Positions 1 to 6,176 of a DNA stretch of 12,647 nt are shown piece after piece. Each line of letters opens with the position of its first letter. Positions within the stretch are counted from its first letter, which is position 1. Location of the stretch: assembly GCA_913040875.1 (NCBI GenBank), contig CAJWHX010000057.1, forward strand, positions 1-12,647. Direction: 5' to 3'. The notes beneath the pieces were generated by a model, which was given only the letters and a program-made list of their open reading frames with translations, was not told the origin of the DNA and did not search any database. Both the position numbers and the translations under genes were made by a program. Source of the DNA: an uncultured Pseudomonadota bacterium (lineage in GTDB: Bacteria; Myxococcota; UBA796).

Positions 1-66
1 GTTCACGATGAAGATACCATTACTTTTACAGGAACGGACTCCACACTGGTGTTTGTCACTGAGTAG
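1..66 (+). CDS. C-terminal end of a META-domain protein (partial)
   Basis: Only the last 21 codons and a TAG stop are inside the window. The translated tail begins VHDEDTITFTGTDSTLVF and closely matches residues of the complete META protein at 189-974 (VHDGDTVTFTGTDATLVF): 15 of 18 residues agree, and about 43 of 54 bases. This is the final beta-strand pair of a META (HslJ-like, DUF306) domain. The preceding gene was therefore a paralogue of the next one, in the same orientation, and the pair arose by tandem duplication. Whether the missing part carries one or two META domains cannot be seen. Confidence 0.75.
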   Translation, partial: VHDEDTITFTGTDSTLVFVTE

Positions 67-77
67 ACCAGGTTACC

Positions 78-110
78 AATGAGAAATTAGAGTCGTCTTG
101 ATCTCTCATT
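78..110. repeat. Imperfect hairpin, 7-bp arms, after the partial META gene
   Basis: AATGAGA at 78-84 is the inverted complement of TCTCATT at 104-110, with a 19-base spacer. It starts 12 bases after the TAG stop of the partial gene. It has no following T-run, so it is at best a weak terminator for the upstream paralogue. The stem is short and could be chance. Confidence 0.25.
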
Positions 111-188
111 ATATTGGCACACATTTTGCAATCACAATAGCAGTACCAACACAGTAGGGTATACCAATTCAGTTTTAAGGAGATTCCA

Positions 189-974
189 ATGATTTTAGTT
201 AATGTATTTATGTTGATGTTCGCCTGTGGTGATAAATCTGATGACACAGCGACTCTTGACGATACGGACACTGTAACGGGTGATGCGTACAGCTTTGAAG
301 GCATGGACTTTGTGTTTCAAAGTGCGGAAGGTTTTGAACTCGTTGGGGATAGTTTCTCGATTGACTTTACCCAAGACCCTCGTGAGATGAGCTTTGGTGC
401 TGGGTGCAATACCCACGGTGGAGAGTATGAGGTTGTCGATGGCGTCTTTGAAATGCCGGGGATGTACGCGACAGAGATGGGTTGTGATATGGCACTCATG
501 GACCAAGACTCTTGGTTGGCAACGTTCTTTATGTCCAGTCCTTCACTTGTGCACGATGGCGATACCGTAACTTTTACAGGGACTGATGCCACATTGGTCT
601 TTATAGATGAAGAAGTGGCGATTCCCGACGTTCAGCTGACAGACATCACGTGGGAGATTGGTACATACTTCGATGGAGACGTAGCCACCACCTACAATCT
701 CGATGTATCACCCAGTCTCTATTTTGCCTCTGACGGAACCATGACTGCAAACTTGGGATGCAATGGTGCTAGTGGAACCTACACAGAAGACAGTGGTTCG
801 TTGACCATCACGATTGACACCATCACCGAAGCGATTTGTGAAGGCGACTTGAACACCGTTGAAGGACATATCTACAATGTGATTAGCAATACGCCAACCT
901 ATGAGATTGATGGCAACAATATCACTTTGATGGCTGGTGAGAAGGGTATCGGTGCATCTGCACGCGCTGAGTAA
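189..974 (+). CDS. Lipoprotein with two META (HslJ-like) domains
   Basis: A 261-residue protein. The start is fixed by AAGGAG at 177-182, six bases upstream, and by a stop in frame at 138-140. The first 13 residues are a very short hydrophobic stretch ending in MFAC; Cys13 is followed by an Asp/Thr-rich linker, so this is probably a lipoprotein, although the lipobox is weak and the n-region has no Lys or Arg. Two related META-like units follow. In the first, GAGCNTHGG lies near residue 75 and the unit ends in GTDATLVFID near 140. In the second, LGCNGASGTY lies near 195 and the unit runs to about 250. META domains occur in outer-membrane stress proteins such as HslJ, whose exact activity is unclear. 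It follows the tail of a close paralogue in tandem. Expected location is the periplasm or outer membrane. The domain call is firm; no function can be named. Confidence 0.8.
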   Translation: MILVNVFMLMFACGDKSDDTATLDDTDTVTGDAYSFEGMDFVFQSAEGFELVGDSFSIDFTQDPREMSFGAGCNTHGGEYEVVDGVFEMPGMYATEMGCDMALMDQDSWLATFFMSSPSLVHDGDTVTFTGTDATLVFIDEEVAIPDVQLTDITWEIGTYFDGDVATTYNLDVSPSLYFASDGTMTANLGCNGASGTYTEDSGSLTITIDTITEAICEGDLNTVEGHIYNVISNTPTYEIDGNNITLMAGEKGIGASARAE

Positions 975-988
975 GTGTTTGATGCTCC

Positions 989-1007
989 ATTCACAATTTA
1001 TGTGAAT
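989..1007. promoter_or_regulatory. Perfect inverted repeat, possible operator
   Basis: ATTCACA (989-995) and TGTGAAT (1001-1007) form a perfect 7-bp inverted repeat around ATTTA. It lies 14 bases after the stop of the META gene and 50 bases before the start of the next gene, in the only intergenic space available for a promoter. The two half-sites resemble many dimeric regulator sites. No regulator is identified. Confidence 0.35.
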
Positions 1008-1011
1008 AGAT

Positions 1012-1053
1012 CTCTCCCTCTCTTGTACACTAATATGTACAAGAGAGGGAGAG
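1012..1053 (+). promoter_or_regulatory. 18-bp perfect hairpin enclosing the ribosome binding site of the next gene
   Basis: CTCTCCCTCTCTTGTACA (1012-1029) pairs without mismatch with TGTACAAGAGAGGGAGAG (1036-1053) around a six-base loop, CTAATA. The right arm contains the purine-rich Shine-Dalgarno (GGAG at 1048-1051, six bases before the ATG at 1058), and only four bases separate the hairpin from the start codon. In RNA the site would be completely paired. Neither side has a T-run, so a normal intrinsic terminator is unlikely. It could be a translational switch or, as DNA, an operator. Confidence 0.65.
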
Positions 1054-1057
1054 TGTT

Positions 1058-1588
1058 ATGAGTCAGTATGTATGTCATCGAGTATCCTGCGATACCCTGA
1101 TTGATGAAGAACAAGCAGAGTGGGATGAGAAGTCGGGTCGTGCAGCCTATTGTTCGGATGCTTGCTTTTCACAGGAATGTTTAGAGCACAGTCGGATTTT
1201 CAACGAAATGCGCTCATTAGGGTTCACCTATGCTGTTGGTGATTCAACCACTGAAGATCAACTGTTATCGCTGTTGAAAGAGCGCAATCCATATATGGTA
1301 GAAACGTTTGACGAAGGGGCTGTCGATGAATATCCCGGTGGATGGCACTGGCTCTGGATACCCGATTTGGAGGATTTGAAAGAAGCCGCCGCGTATTTTG
1401 AAGTGGAAGACTTGGCAGACGTCGATTACAGCGATTGGGAAGAGTTTATGTCTTTCGCACATCCAGTGCGGGGGATAGCATTGATTCAGGCCTATGATTT
1501 TCTAACTTCGATGTCCATATCGGTATACATATCAAAGGATGGTTTGCAAATGACGACGTCTCCATCTGAGACAGACTTTCAACAGTAA
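1058..1588 (+). CDS. Uncharacterised acidic protein with N-terminal zinc-finger-like cysteines
   Basis: A 176-residue soluble protein with no signal peptide or membrane segment. Cys6 and Cys11 form one knuckle. The second is YCSDAC (Cys32, Cys36), followed by Cys41 and His44. The (Y/F)CSxxC pattern is seen in TRASH, YHS and MYM-type treble-clef zinc sites, so metal binding is likely, though the first knuckle here is C-x4-C rather than the usual CxxC. The rest is acidic and aromatic, including PGGWHWLWIPDLEDLKEAA near residues 93-110, and matches no family I recognise. The start ATG follows GGAG with good spacing, but that site lies inside the 1012-1053 hairpin, so translation may be strongly controlled. 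It is separated from the membrane-protein gene downstream by 84 bases. The ORF is convincing; its function is unknown. Confidence 0.75.
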   Translation: MSQYVCHRVSCDTLIDEEQAEWDEKSGRAAYCSDACFSQECLEHSRIFNEMRSLGFTYAVGDSTTEDQLLSLLKERNPYMVETFDEGAVDEYPGGWHWLWIPDLEDLKEAAAYFEVEDLADVDYSDWEEFMSFAHPVRGIALIQAYDFLTSMSISVYISKDGLQMTTSPSETDFQQ

Positions 1589-1606
1589 TTACAGCCTTGT
1601 GTCATT

Positions 1607-1640
1607 GATAAGAGTGTAGATAAGAGTGTTTGAATATACA
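1607..1640 (+). promoter_or_regulatory. Tandem 11-bp direct repeat next to a candidate -10 box
   Basis: GATAAGAGTGT occurs at 1607-1617 and again at 1619-1629, a 12-base period. Five bases later lies TATACA (1635-1640), a plausible -10 box 32 bases before the start of the membrane-protein gene at 1673. The repeat sits where the -35 region would be. That is the arrangement of activators binding tandem direct half-sites, such as OmpR/PhoB-type or LytTR regulators. The regulator is not identified. Confidence 0.4.
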
Positions 1641-1672
1641 GTGCCTTGCGTCCTGTGAGTAATGGATGAAAG

Positions 1673-2257
1673 ATGACAGTACGAATAATTACCATGATGT
1701 GTTGGGTTATCATTCTCATGATGTGGATGCCCGAAACGTGGTTCTCTGGAACGTGTAGTATTTTATGCCATAATAAAGGGTGCGGACATGCAGGGACAGC
1801 CTTTGGAACGGAAGATTGGTATTCAATTGCATACAACTCGACTGAATGGATGATTAACCTTTTAAAGCAAGGAAAAGGATCCTCATTTTATCGATGGGCT
1901 AACTTAATCGCATATTTTGTACTTCTCCCAGGATTGGCCGTAGTCAACGCTCGGTTGCATTCTATTCAAAGTATTTGGTATAAGTGGATGGGGGGTAGCA
2001 TTGCTATGTTGTTAGCGATTGGAGAAGTCACCTCGGAAAGTCACAGTTTGACAGGTAAGGGATGGTATTATTATTGTACTGAGTGGTGCATACGTGTTGG
2101 CAACTCAACGGGATTGACCTACGGGGGAGTGTGTTTTGTGGTCTTTGTCGTTGGAATTCCTGGGGTTCTGATAGGTGATGCTATCTGGGGACTTGTGAAA
2201 CGTTTACGTACGGCAACCGATTTGGAACAGGAGGTAGAGTCGTTGACTATGTCATAA
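1673..2257 (+). CDS. Four-helix membrane protein with cysteine-rich outer loops, function unknown
   Basis: A 194-residue integral membrane protein. Likely helices are residues 3-19, 75-92, 105-118 and 148-174. Basic residues in the 93-104 loop and the KRLR tail suggest those parts are cytoplasmic. The 20-74 and 119-147 loops would then face the periplasm. Both outer loops carry cysteines: Cys28, Cys32 and Cys37 in the first, and Cys135 and Cys139 in the second. This suggests disulfides or a metal site. A stop at 1667-1669 just before the ATG fixes the 5' limit, and the only upstream ribosome-site-like sequence is a weak GGATGAAAG. No family is recognised. The methyltransferase gene follows after 39 bases, so the two may be co-transcribed, but nothing links their functions. 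Confidence 0.7.
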   Translation: MTVRIITMMCWVIILMMWMPETWFSGTCSILCHNKGCGHAGTAFGTEDWYSIAYNSTEWMINLLKQGKGSSFYRWANLIAYFVLLPGLAVVNARLHSIQSIWYKWMGGSIAMLLAIGEVTSESHSLTGKGWYYYCTEWCIRVGNSTGLTYGGVCFVVFVVGIPGVLIGDAIWGLVKRLRTATDLEQEVESLTMS

Positions 2258-2296
2258 AGAGTTAGTGACTGTTGTACCCCTCAGTCGGACAGACCT

Positions 2297-3307
2297 ATGA
2301 CCACGATTCCTCAGCAGTTTCTCAACAATCTAAAAGTCGCGTTGCACAATAGAGAAGCATTCTTACAGCAGTGTGTAGAAGAAGATACAACCTGCTATCG
2401 ATTGTTTCATGGGGCAGTAGAGCGATGGCCTTCGGTAACAATTGATCGATACGGGGATACACTGTTATTTCAAACCTGGCGTTCAGACCTCAATGATGAT
2501 GTGGTTGGTCAGATGGCAGATTTTATTGAAGAGAAATTGAACCATCGTTTTTACATTCTGTGGGCAGACCGGAGAAAGCGCGGACAGGTGGAGAGATATT
2601 GGGTGGGAGATTCTGCCCCCAATGAAATAACCGCAACCGAACTGGGACTCACTTACCGAGTCGACCCTGTACATCGTGGGATTGACCCCCTGCTATTTCT
2701 GGATTTCCGAGCCGGTAGACGACACATTCGAGAGCAAGCACAGGGCAAGAAGGTACTGAATCTCTTTTCGTATACCTGTGGTATTGGTGTTGCAGCGGTA
2801 TCCGGTGGCGCTAAATTGGCACTCAATGTAGATTTTGCCAATCATGCGTTGGCAGTCGGTCAAAGCAATGCGAACTTGAATGGATTTGGAGCAGCGCAGT
2901 TTCAAACACTGCAAGACGATGCGATGCTGGTTCTTCGTCAGTTTTCTGGACTGGGTGTCAAGGGCAAAGCCAAGCGTCGTCAGTACACCAAACGCTCGGC
3001 TCGACTCTTTGATATCGTCGTGCTGGACCCACCAAGACGAGCGAAGTCTCCCTTTGGAGCCGTTGATACAGTCAATGATTATCAATCCCTATTTAAGCCA
3101 GCTTTAATGTGTACCAAGCCTGGTGGAACGATGCTGGTCACAAACAATGTCGCTTCGGTCGAGGCTTGTCAATGGACGGACAGTCTGAAGCGGTGCGCTA
3201 TCAAAGCGGGCCGGTCCATTCAATCGGTAGAGATGATTACTCCAGAGATGGATTTTCCATCCCTTGATGGCCGGCATCCACTCAAGATGGCTTGGTTGTC
3301 TGTTTAA
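2297..3307 (+). CDS. Class I SAM-dependent methyltransferase, RlmI/RlmK-like (probable rRNA methyltransferase)
   Basis: A 336-residue protein that lacks an obvious N-terminal PUA domain. Residues 40-105 match the small domain that precedes the catalytic fold in RlmI-type enzymes (VTIDRYGDTLLFQTW). The SAM site is VLNLFSYTCGIGVAAVSGG at 153-171, with the acidic VDF at 178-180. The catalytic motif is VVLDPPRR at 241-248, followed by VTNNVAS at 281-287 and a FPSLDGRHPLK ending near residue 330. The family modifies 23S rRNA bases using SAM. RlmI makes m5C with a catalytic cysteine, whereas the NN here lacks that cysteine and is closer to the SNN of RlmK (m7G), so the base specificity is open. No strong Shine-Dalgarno is seen before the ATG at 2297. 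The gene converges on the STAS-like gene, 20 bases away. Confidence 0.85.
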   Translation: MTTIPQQFLNNLKVALHNREAFLQQCVEEDTTCYRLFHGAVERWPSVTIDRYGDTLLFQTWRSDLNDDVVGQMADFIEEKLNHRFYILWADRRKRGQVERYWVGDSAPNEITATELGLTYRVDPVHRGIDPLLFLDFRAGRRHIREQAQGKKVLNLFSYTCGIGVAAVSGGAKLALNVDFANHALAVGQSNANLNGFGAAQFQTLQDDAMLVLRQFSGLGVKGKAKRRQYTKRSARLFDIVVLDPPRRAKSPFGAVDTVNDYQSLFKPALMCTKPGGTMLVTNNVASVEACQWTDSLKRCAIKAGRSIQSVEMITPEMDFPSLDGRHPLKMAWLSV

Positions 3308-3327
3308 CTGGATGTGCTTTCGTTTAC

Positions 3328-3678
3328 TTATTGCAGTATATCGACGAGTTCATCTTTGCTGTTGATGAATATCCAATTGAAATCTTCATCATCGGAATTC
3401 CATAACTTTTCTAAGAAGACTCCATACATTTCGAGGAAGCCTTGGGGTTTAATGACGATGGCTTTACCATTTAAATCACGGATGGTTGTCCGAACAGAAA
3501 TGGCAGTCCAGGGTAGCCTTTCTACATCGTCCATAAATATAATGTTCGAAAGGTCTAAGACAAAATGTCTGTAGCCCTCTTGCTGCCATTGTTCTATCAG
3601 CTTGAAACCGGCTTGCTCATTTAACGTTGAAGGAGTGAGTTCTAATTGGTCAAAACTGATAACTTTTACGTTACTCAT
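3328..3678 (-). CDS. STAS-like domain protein
   Basis: A 116-residue single-domain protein. YRHFVLDLSNIIFMDDVERL at residues 36-55 matches the core strand and loop of STAS / anti-sigma antagonist folds (usually LDLSGVxFIDSSGL). It is followed by a helix and the strand GKAIVIKP at 71-78. In SpoIIAA-type proteins a Ser or Thr after the Asp is phosphorylated by a partner kinase. Here that place is Asp51, so classical phospho-switching looks lost or mimicked. Some STAS-like (DUF4325-type) proteins also lack the serine. The start is supported by GAGG seven bases before the ATG on the minus strand. It stands alone and is transcribed away from the TerD-fusion gene. No anti-sigma kinase is in view; the eukaryotic-type kinase at 6399 is not such a partner on sequence grounds. 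Confidence 0.7.
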   Translation of the reverse strand: MSNVKVISFDQLELTPSTLNEQAGFKLIEQWQQEGYRHFVLDLSNIIFMDDVERLPWTAISVRTTIRDLNGKAIVIKPQGFLEMYGVFLEKLWNSDDEDFNWIFINSKDELVDILQ

Positions 3679-3692
3679 GGTTAATCCTCATT

Positions 3693-3727
3693 TGTAAGTA
3701 TGTGTCATGTTAACATCTTCGCTTACA
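3693..3727. promoter_or_regulatory. Nested palindromes upstream of the STAS-like gene
   Basis: TGTAAG (3693-3698) and CTTACA (3722-3727) form an outer inverted repeat around the perfect 10-bp palindrome ATGTTAACAT (3707-3716). The element starts 15 bases upstream of the minus-strand STAS start codon, in the region expected to hold its promoter or leader. It may be an operator. No clear -35/-10 pair could be assigned for this gene. Confidence 0.3.
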
Positions 3728-3757
3728 TTATTAGCCGGTTGTTCAAGTTGATATTTG

Positions 3758-3763
3758 TATAAT
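3758..3763 (+). promoter_or_regulatory. Candidate -10 box TATAAT
   Basis: A perfect TATAAT lies about 105 bases upstream of the possible small gene at 3867. No good -35 hexamer is found at 16-18 bases upstream (CCGGTT is the best). Promoter activity is therefore uncertain. An AAGTATACTT palindrome follows at 3768-3777. Confidence 0.3.
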
Positions 3764-3816
3764 ACAGAAGTATACTTTTTCTAAGTGTTTATCCTTAGCA
3801 AACATATTTTTAACGA

Positions 3817-3834
3817 GTCTGTTGTACGACAGAC
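3817..3834. repeat. 18-bp near-perfect palindrome
   Basis: GTCTGTTGTACGACAGAC matches its own reverse complement except for one T/G pair at symmetric positions 7 and 12. It lies 33 bases before the ATG of the possible small gene at 3867 and may be an operator or a hairpin in its leader. It also falls inside an open frame that extends the small gene upstream. Confidence 0.35.
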
Positions 3835-3866
3835 CAGAGTGGGAGCAGTGTGAGGTGTCAGAATTT

Positions 3867-3992
3867 ATGCGCCATCAAGATGATGAAGTAGCTATACCAT
3901 CTATTTTTAAATCGATTGAGGCAAAACAGTTTTGGGATTGGATTCAAACTATGCCGCAAGAATTTCAAGATGCAGTTGCAGATCTGAAATAG
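3867..3992 (+). CDS. Possible small protein of 41 residues
   Basis: An open frame from ATG 3867 to TAG 3990-3992 encodes a 41-residue peptide starting MRHQDDEVAI and containing FWDWIQTMPQEFQD. A GAGG at 3852-3855 lies 11 bases upstream, a rather long spacing. The frame stays open upstream to 3735, so the ATG may be internal to a longer ORF starting at TTG 3822. It has natural-looking acidic and aromatic composition, but no recognised domain. It could equally be the tail of a degraded gene. It precedes the TerD-fusion gene by 126 bases. Confidence 0.35.
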   Translation: MRHQDDEVAIPSIFKSIEAKQFWDWIQTMPQEFQDAVADLK

Positions 3993-4118
3993 TTTGCTTT
4001 GTTGACTGTCATGGCTTTATCTCACTGAAATTTTTCTTCATAATGATTGGTATATATTTGTACTAAAAATAGAACCGATTACGTTTTTACAGTAACGATT
4101 GCACTATGTGGAGAACGT
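3993..4118 (+). other. Leader region of the TerD-fusion gene, no firm elements
   Basis: AT-rich stretch before the TerD-domain gene. TTGACT at 4002-4007 is a good -35 match, but no -10 box lies at the proper distance. CATAAT (4039-4044) is too far from it. With the small candidate gene aside, the whole 3679-4118 region holds only palindromes and weak promoter-like words. Confidence 0.3.
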
Positions 4119-5696
4119 ATGCCAACACTATCCGATGGAACCCCAATAAAAATACAAGACGATACCTATGAAGCCGTTCTGGAAGCGCTTGAAGATGCTT
4201 TTGATGATAATGATCAAGAGGTCCTTGCTGAAATCAAGGGGTATGTTTCAAAGTCTACAGGCCGTGTGATAGACATTACCCTAGATGTTGTATTCGATTA
4301 TAAGCAGTTACTTGCGGAAGCTTTACTGCACGTAAACAACTATTCTTTGGATGACATTGATTCTGAGATTGCAACGGCATCGGAGTGGCGAAAAGCAAAG
4401 GACGAATTGAGAAGAAGCCTATTGGATTCTTTACAAGATCAGAACAAGGCAAACCACACCAGTCGATCTGCGGAAGGGGTTCTAGAGTGTTTGCCGAGTA
4501 TTCGTGTAGGTTACTCATCGGGGTGTCTGCAGTTGCAAGGCGTTACTGAAGAGTACACAATTGTGAAAGAAGGCGAAGAAAAAAAGCGTAATTCTCGCCC
4601 AAAAACATTGGCAAAAAAAGAAATCCTAGAAGGTACATTTCGAGATTCAGATGCGATTGGTGCTTTCAAAACACTTGCATTGGAAAAAGGACGTTTTGAG
4701 AGTTTGACCATTGGTGGGGTGACGTTCACATCAGACGGTTTCTGTACAGAAGCAAAAGACGATGCCATTCGTGTTTTTACTGGTGATCAGGGCCACTCAA
4801 AACGCATTGTGCTTTCGAAAATAGGTGACCAAGCTGTCATTGAATTGAACGATGTCTTTGCCACCTATGAAGTGGTTGATCGATATCTCCATACGGGGAA
4901 ACCAATGAAGGTTTCAGATATTCGCAGCGACATAGGTGTAGGAGCCGACCCTGTAGCCCTTGCGGAAGTGATGGCATCAAAGAAACTCAAAACGGAGACT
5001 CTTGTTGCTAGTGAAGGGAGTACATTGGAAATCAAACAAGTTGCAGCGACAAAATCAAAACCGTACACGGTTGGTCCATCCCCTTCTAGTAAGACATTTG
5101 CTGAAGTGAAGCGCGAATCTAAGAAGATGAAGACTGGTGAGACACTCCTCTTTGTCAGGCCCAAGATCCTCAAACTGGTGGCTAATTTGGATTGGGATAA
5201 CAAACAGGATTTGGATTTGAACTGCTTTGTTGAACTCAAAAGCGGTGTGACTCATATTTTACAACCATTGGGTAGAAGGTTTGGTGCACTAGATTATGCC
5301 CCTTATGTCTTGCACTCAGGAGATGATCGGCATGGCAACAGCGAAGATGGTGAGTTCTTACATGTCCAGCTTGGAAATCTCAAACACATCAAGCGCATTG
5401 TTTTTTATGCCACGATCTATTCGGGAGCGAGTAATTGGAATCAGACCGATGCTGTATTTACGTTGAGTGTTCCTGGGAAGGCTACTATTGAAGTGCCGTT
5501 AAATACGTTTCCATCAACGCATTTGGAAAATGAGTGTGTGCTGTGCTCTCTATCGATTGAACATGATGAGGTGTCGATTGACCGACATATGACATTTCAT
5601 CAGTTTAAACTGGTGGAGCATGAGGGCCGTACAACTTGCCCAAAAGATATTGCCTACGATTTTGGCATGACCTGGTATTACGCTTCAAAAGGGTAA
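4119..5696 (+). CDS. Large protein with a C-terminal TerD (tellurium/stress) domain
   Basis: A 525-residue protein from ATG 4119, chosen because GGAG at 4110-4113 precedes it by five bases. A longer frame from TTG 4047 has no such site. Residues 1-110 are acidic and helical. Residues 120-260 are a beta-rich region I do not recognise. Residues 320-345 form a Lys/Ser-rich linker. Residues 350-525 are TerD-like: ANLDWDNKQDLDLNCF (355-370), VLHSGDDRHG (397-406) and DGEFLHVQL near 410, then a TIYSGASNWNQ segment. The DLD and HSGDD...DGE acidic groups are the calcium-binding positions of TerD. TerD proteins belong to the Ter stress-response network. Here the domain is fused to a long new N-terminus, and no terA, terB, terC or terE is nearby. 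It is cytoplasmic, as no signal or membrane segment is seen. It converges on the next gene with a 12-base gap. Confidence 0.75.
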   Translation: MPTLSDGTPIKIQDDTYEAVLEALEDAFDDNDQEVLAEIKGYVSKSTGRVIDITLDVVFDYKQLLAEALLHVNNYSLDDIDSEIATASEWRKAKDELRRSLLDSLQDQNKANHTSRSAEGVLECLPSIRVGYSSGCLQLQGVTEEYTIVKEGEEKKRNSRPKTLAKKEILEGTFRDSDAIGAFKTLALEKGRFESLTIGGVTFTSDGFCTEAKDDAIRVFTGDQGHSKRIVLSKIGDQAVIELNDVFATYEVVDRYLHTGKPMKVSDIRSDIGVGADPVALAEVMASKKLKTETLVASEGSTLEIKQVAATKSKPYTVGPSPSSKTFAEVKRESKKMKTGETLLFVRPKILKLVANLDWDNKQDLDLNCFVELKSGVTHILQPLGRRFGALDYAPYVLHSGDDRHGNSEDGEFLHVQLGNLKHIKRIVFYATIYSGASNWNQTDAVFTLSVPGKATIEVPLNTFPSTHLENECVLCSLSIEHDEVSIDRHMTFHQFKLVEHEGRTTCPKDIAYDFGMTWYYASKG

Positions 5697-5708
5697 TGGT
5701 ATTGGGTC

Positions 5709-6176
5709 TCAGACAGGACTGAGCAATCGATAGGCATTTTCAACCATCGTCATGGAACCGACTGTGACGGCAAACTGCTCACTAGCCTTTGACTGAACCT
5801 GGAGATTGAGTACACCGTTCTCTCCAGGTTCTATGCCTTTGTATATACAACCAACTTCGATTGAGTCACAGAGTGCATTGAATGCGTCCTCGAGGATAGT
5901 AACCCCTCGTTGATCTAGGTATTGTTCAGCTACATTTCCCAGTTTGTCATGGGCTTCTTTGGCGGTCAAATAGAGTGAACGATACCCCCTAATATCATTG
6001 CTCAAACAGTACATGAACACCGCACGTCCAAGTTCATCTGGAGAGAGTGGCGTTTTTCGAAAGGAACGTTCCTCTTCTTGGCGTCTTTGAACGAGTAGCC
6101 AAAGCCAGAAGAGCAGGAGAAGAACAACAAGCAGAAGTGCATTGTCGTTGTGCTGTAGCCATTGTGCCGCTAAGAT
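5709..6176 (-). CDS. Membrane-anchored protein of unknown function, unusual start codon
   Basis: On the minus strand the frame is open from 6197 down to the TGA at 5709-5711. It encodes an N-terminal membrane helix (ALLLVVLLLLFWLWLLV, residues 13-29 counted from the proposed start), a basic/acidic linker (QRRQEEER) and a 110-residue soluble domain containing SPDELGRAVFMYCLSND. No ATG, GTG or TTG lies upstream of the helix in this frame. The best start is ATC at 6174-6176, preceded by AGGGAG with six bases spacing. A GTG at 6018-6020 would give only 103 residues and lose the helix. Either a rare AUC start, a sequence error, or a damaged 5' end explains this. The topology would be an N-terminal anchor with a cytoplasmic or periplasmic domain. 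No family is recognised. It is divergent from the kinase operon. Confidence 0.6.
   Translation of the reverse strand: MLAAQWLQHNDNALLLVVLLLLFWLWLLVQRRQEEERSFRKTPLSPDELGRAVFMYCLSNDIRGYRSLYLTAKEAHDKLGNVAEQYLDQRGVTILEDAFNALCDSIEVGCIYKGIEPGENGVLNLQVQSKASEQFAVTVGSMTMVENAYRLLSPV

Noticed and set aside
2693..3085. 130-residue minus-strand frame
   Set aside because: It lies fully inside the methyltransferase gene, whose motifs are clear; no motifs of its own.
2268..3827. Shared 9-mer CTGTTGTAC before the methyltransferase gene and in the 3817 palindrome
   Set aside because: Repeated 9-mers are expected by chance many times in a window of this size.
4047..4118. TTG-started extension of the TerD-fusion protein by 24 residues
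   Set aside because: ATG 4119 has a good Shine-Dalgarno at proper distance; the extension has none and looks like leader sequence.
4865..5239. 124-residue minus-strand frame
   Set aside because: Antisense shadow of the TerD-fusion gene with low-complexity Ser/Thr content.
5708..5723. Bidirectional terminator CTCAG...CTGAG between the TerD-fusion gene and its convergent neighbour
   Set aside because: Only a 5-bp stem with no T-run; too weak to call.
6160..6162. ATG on the minus strand near the start of the membrane-anchored gene
   Set aside because: It is in another frame, giving a 42-residue low-complexity peptide that stops early and does not encode the helix.
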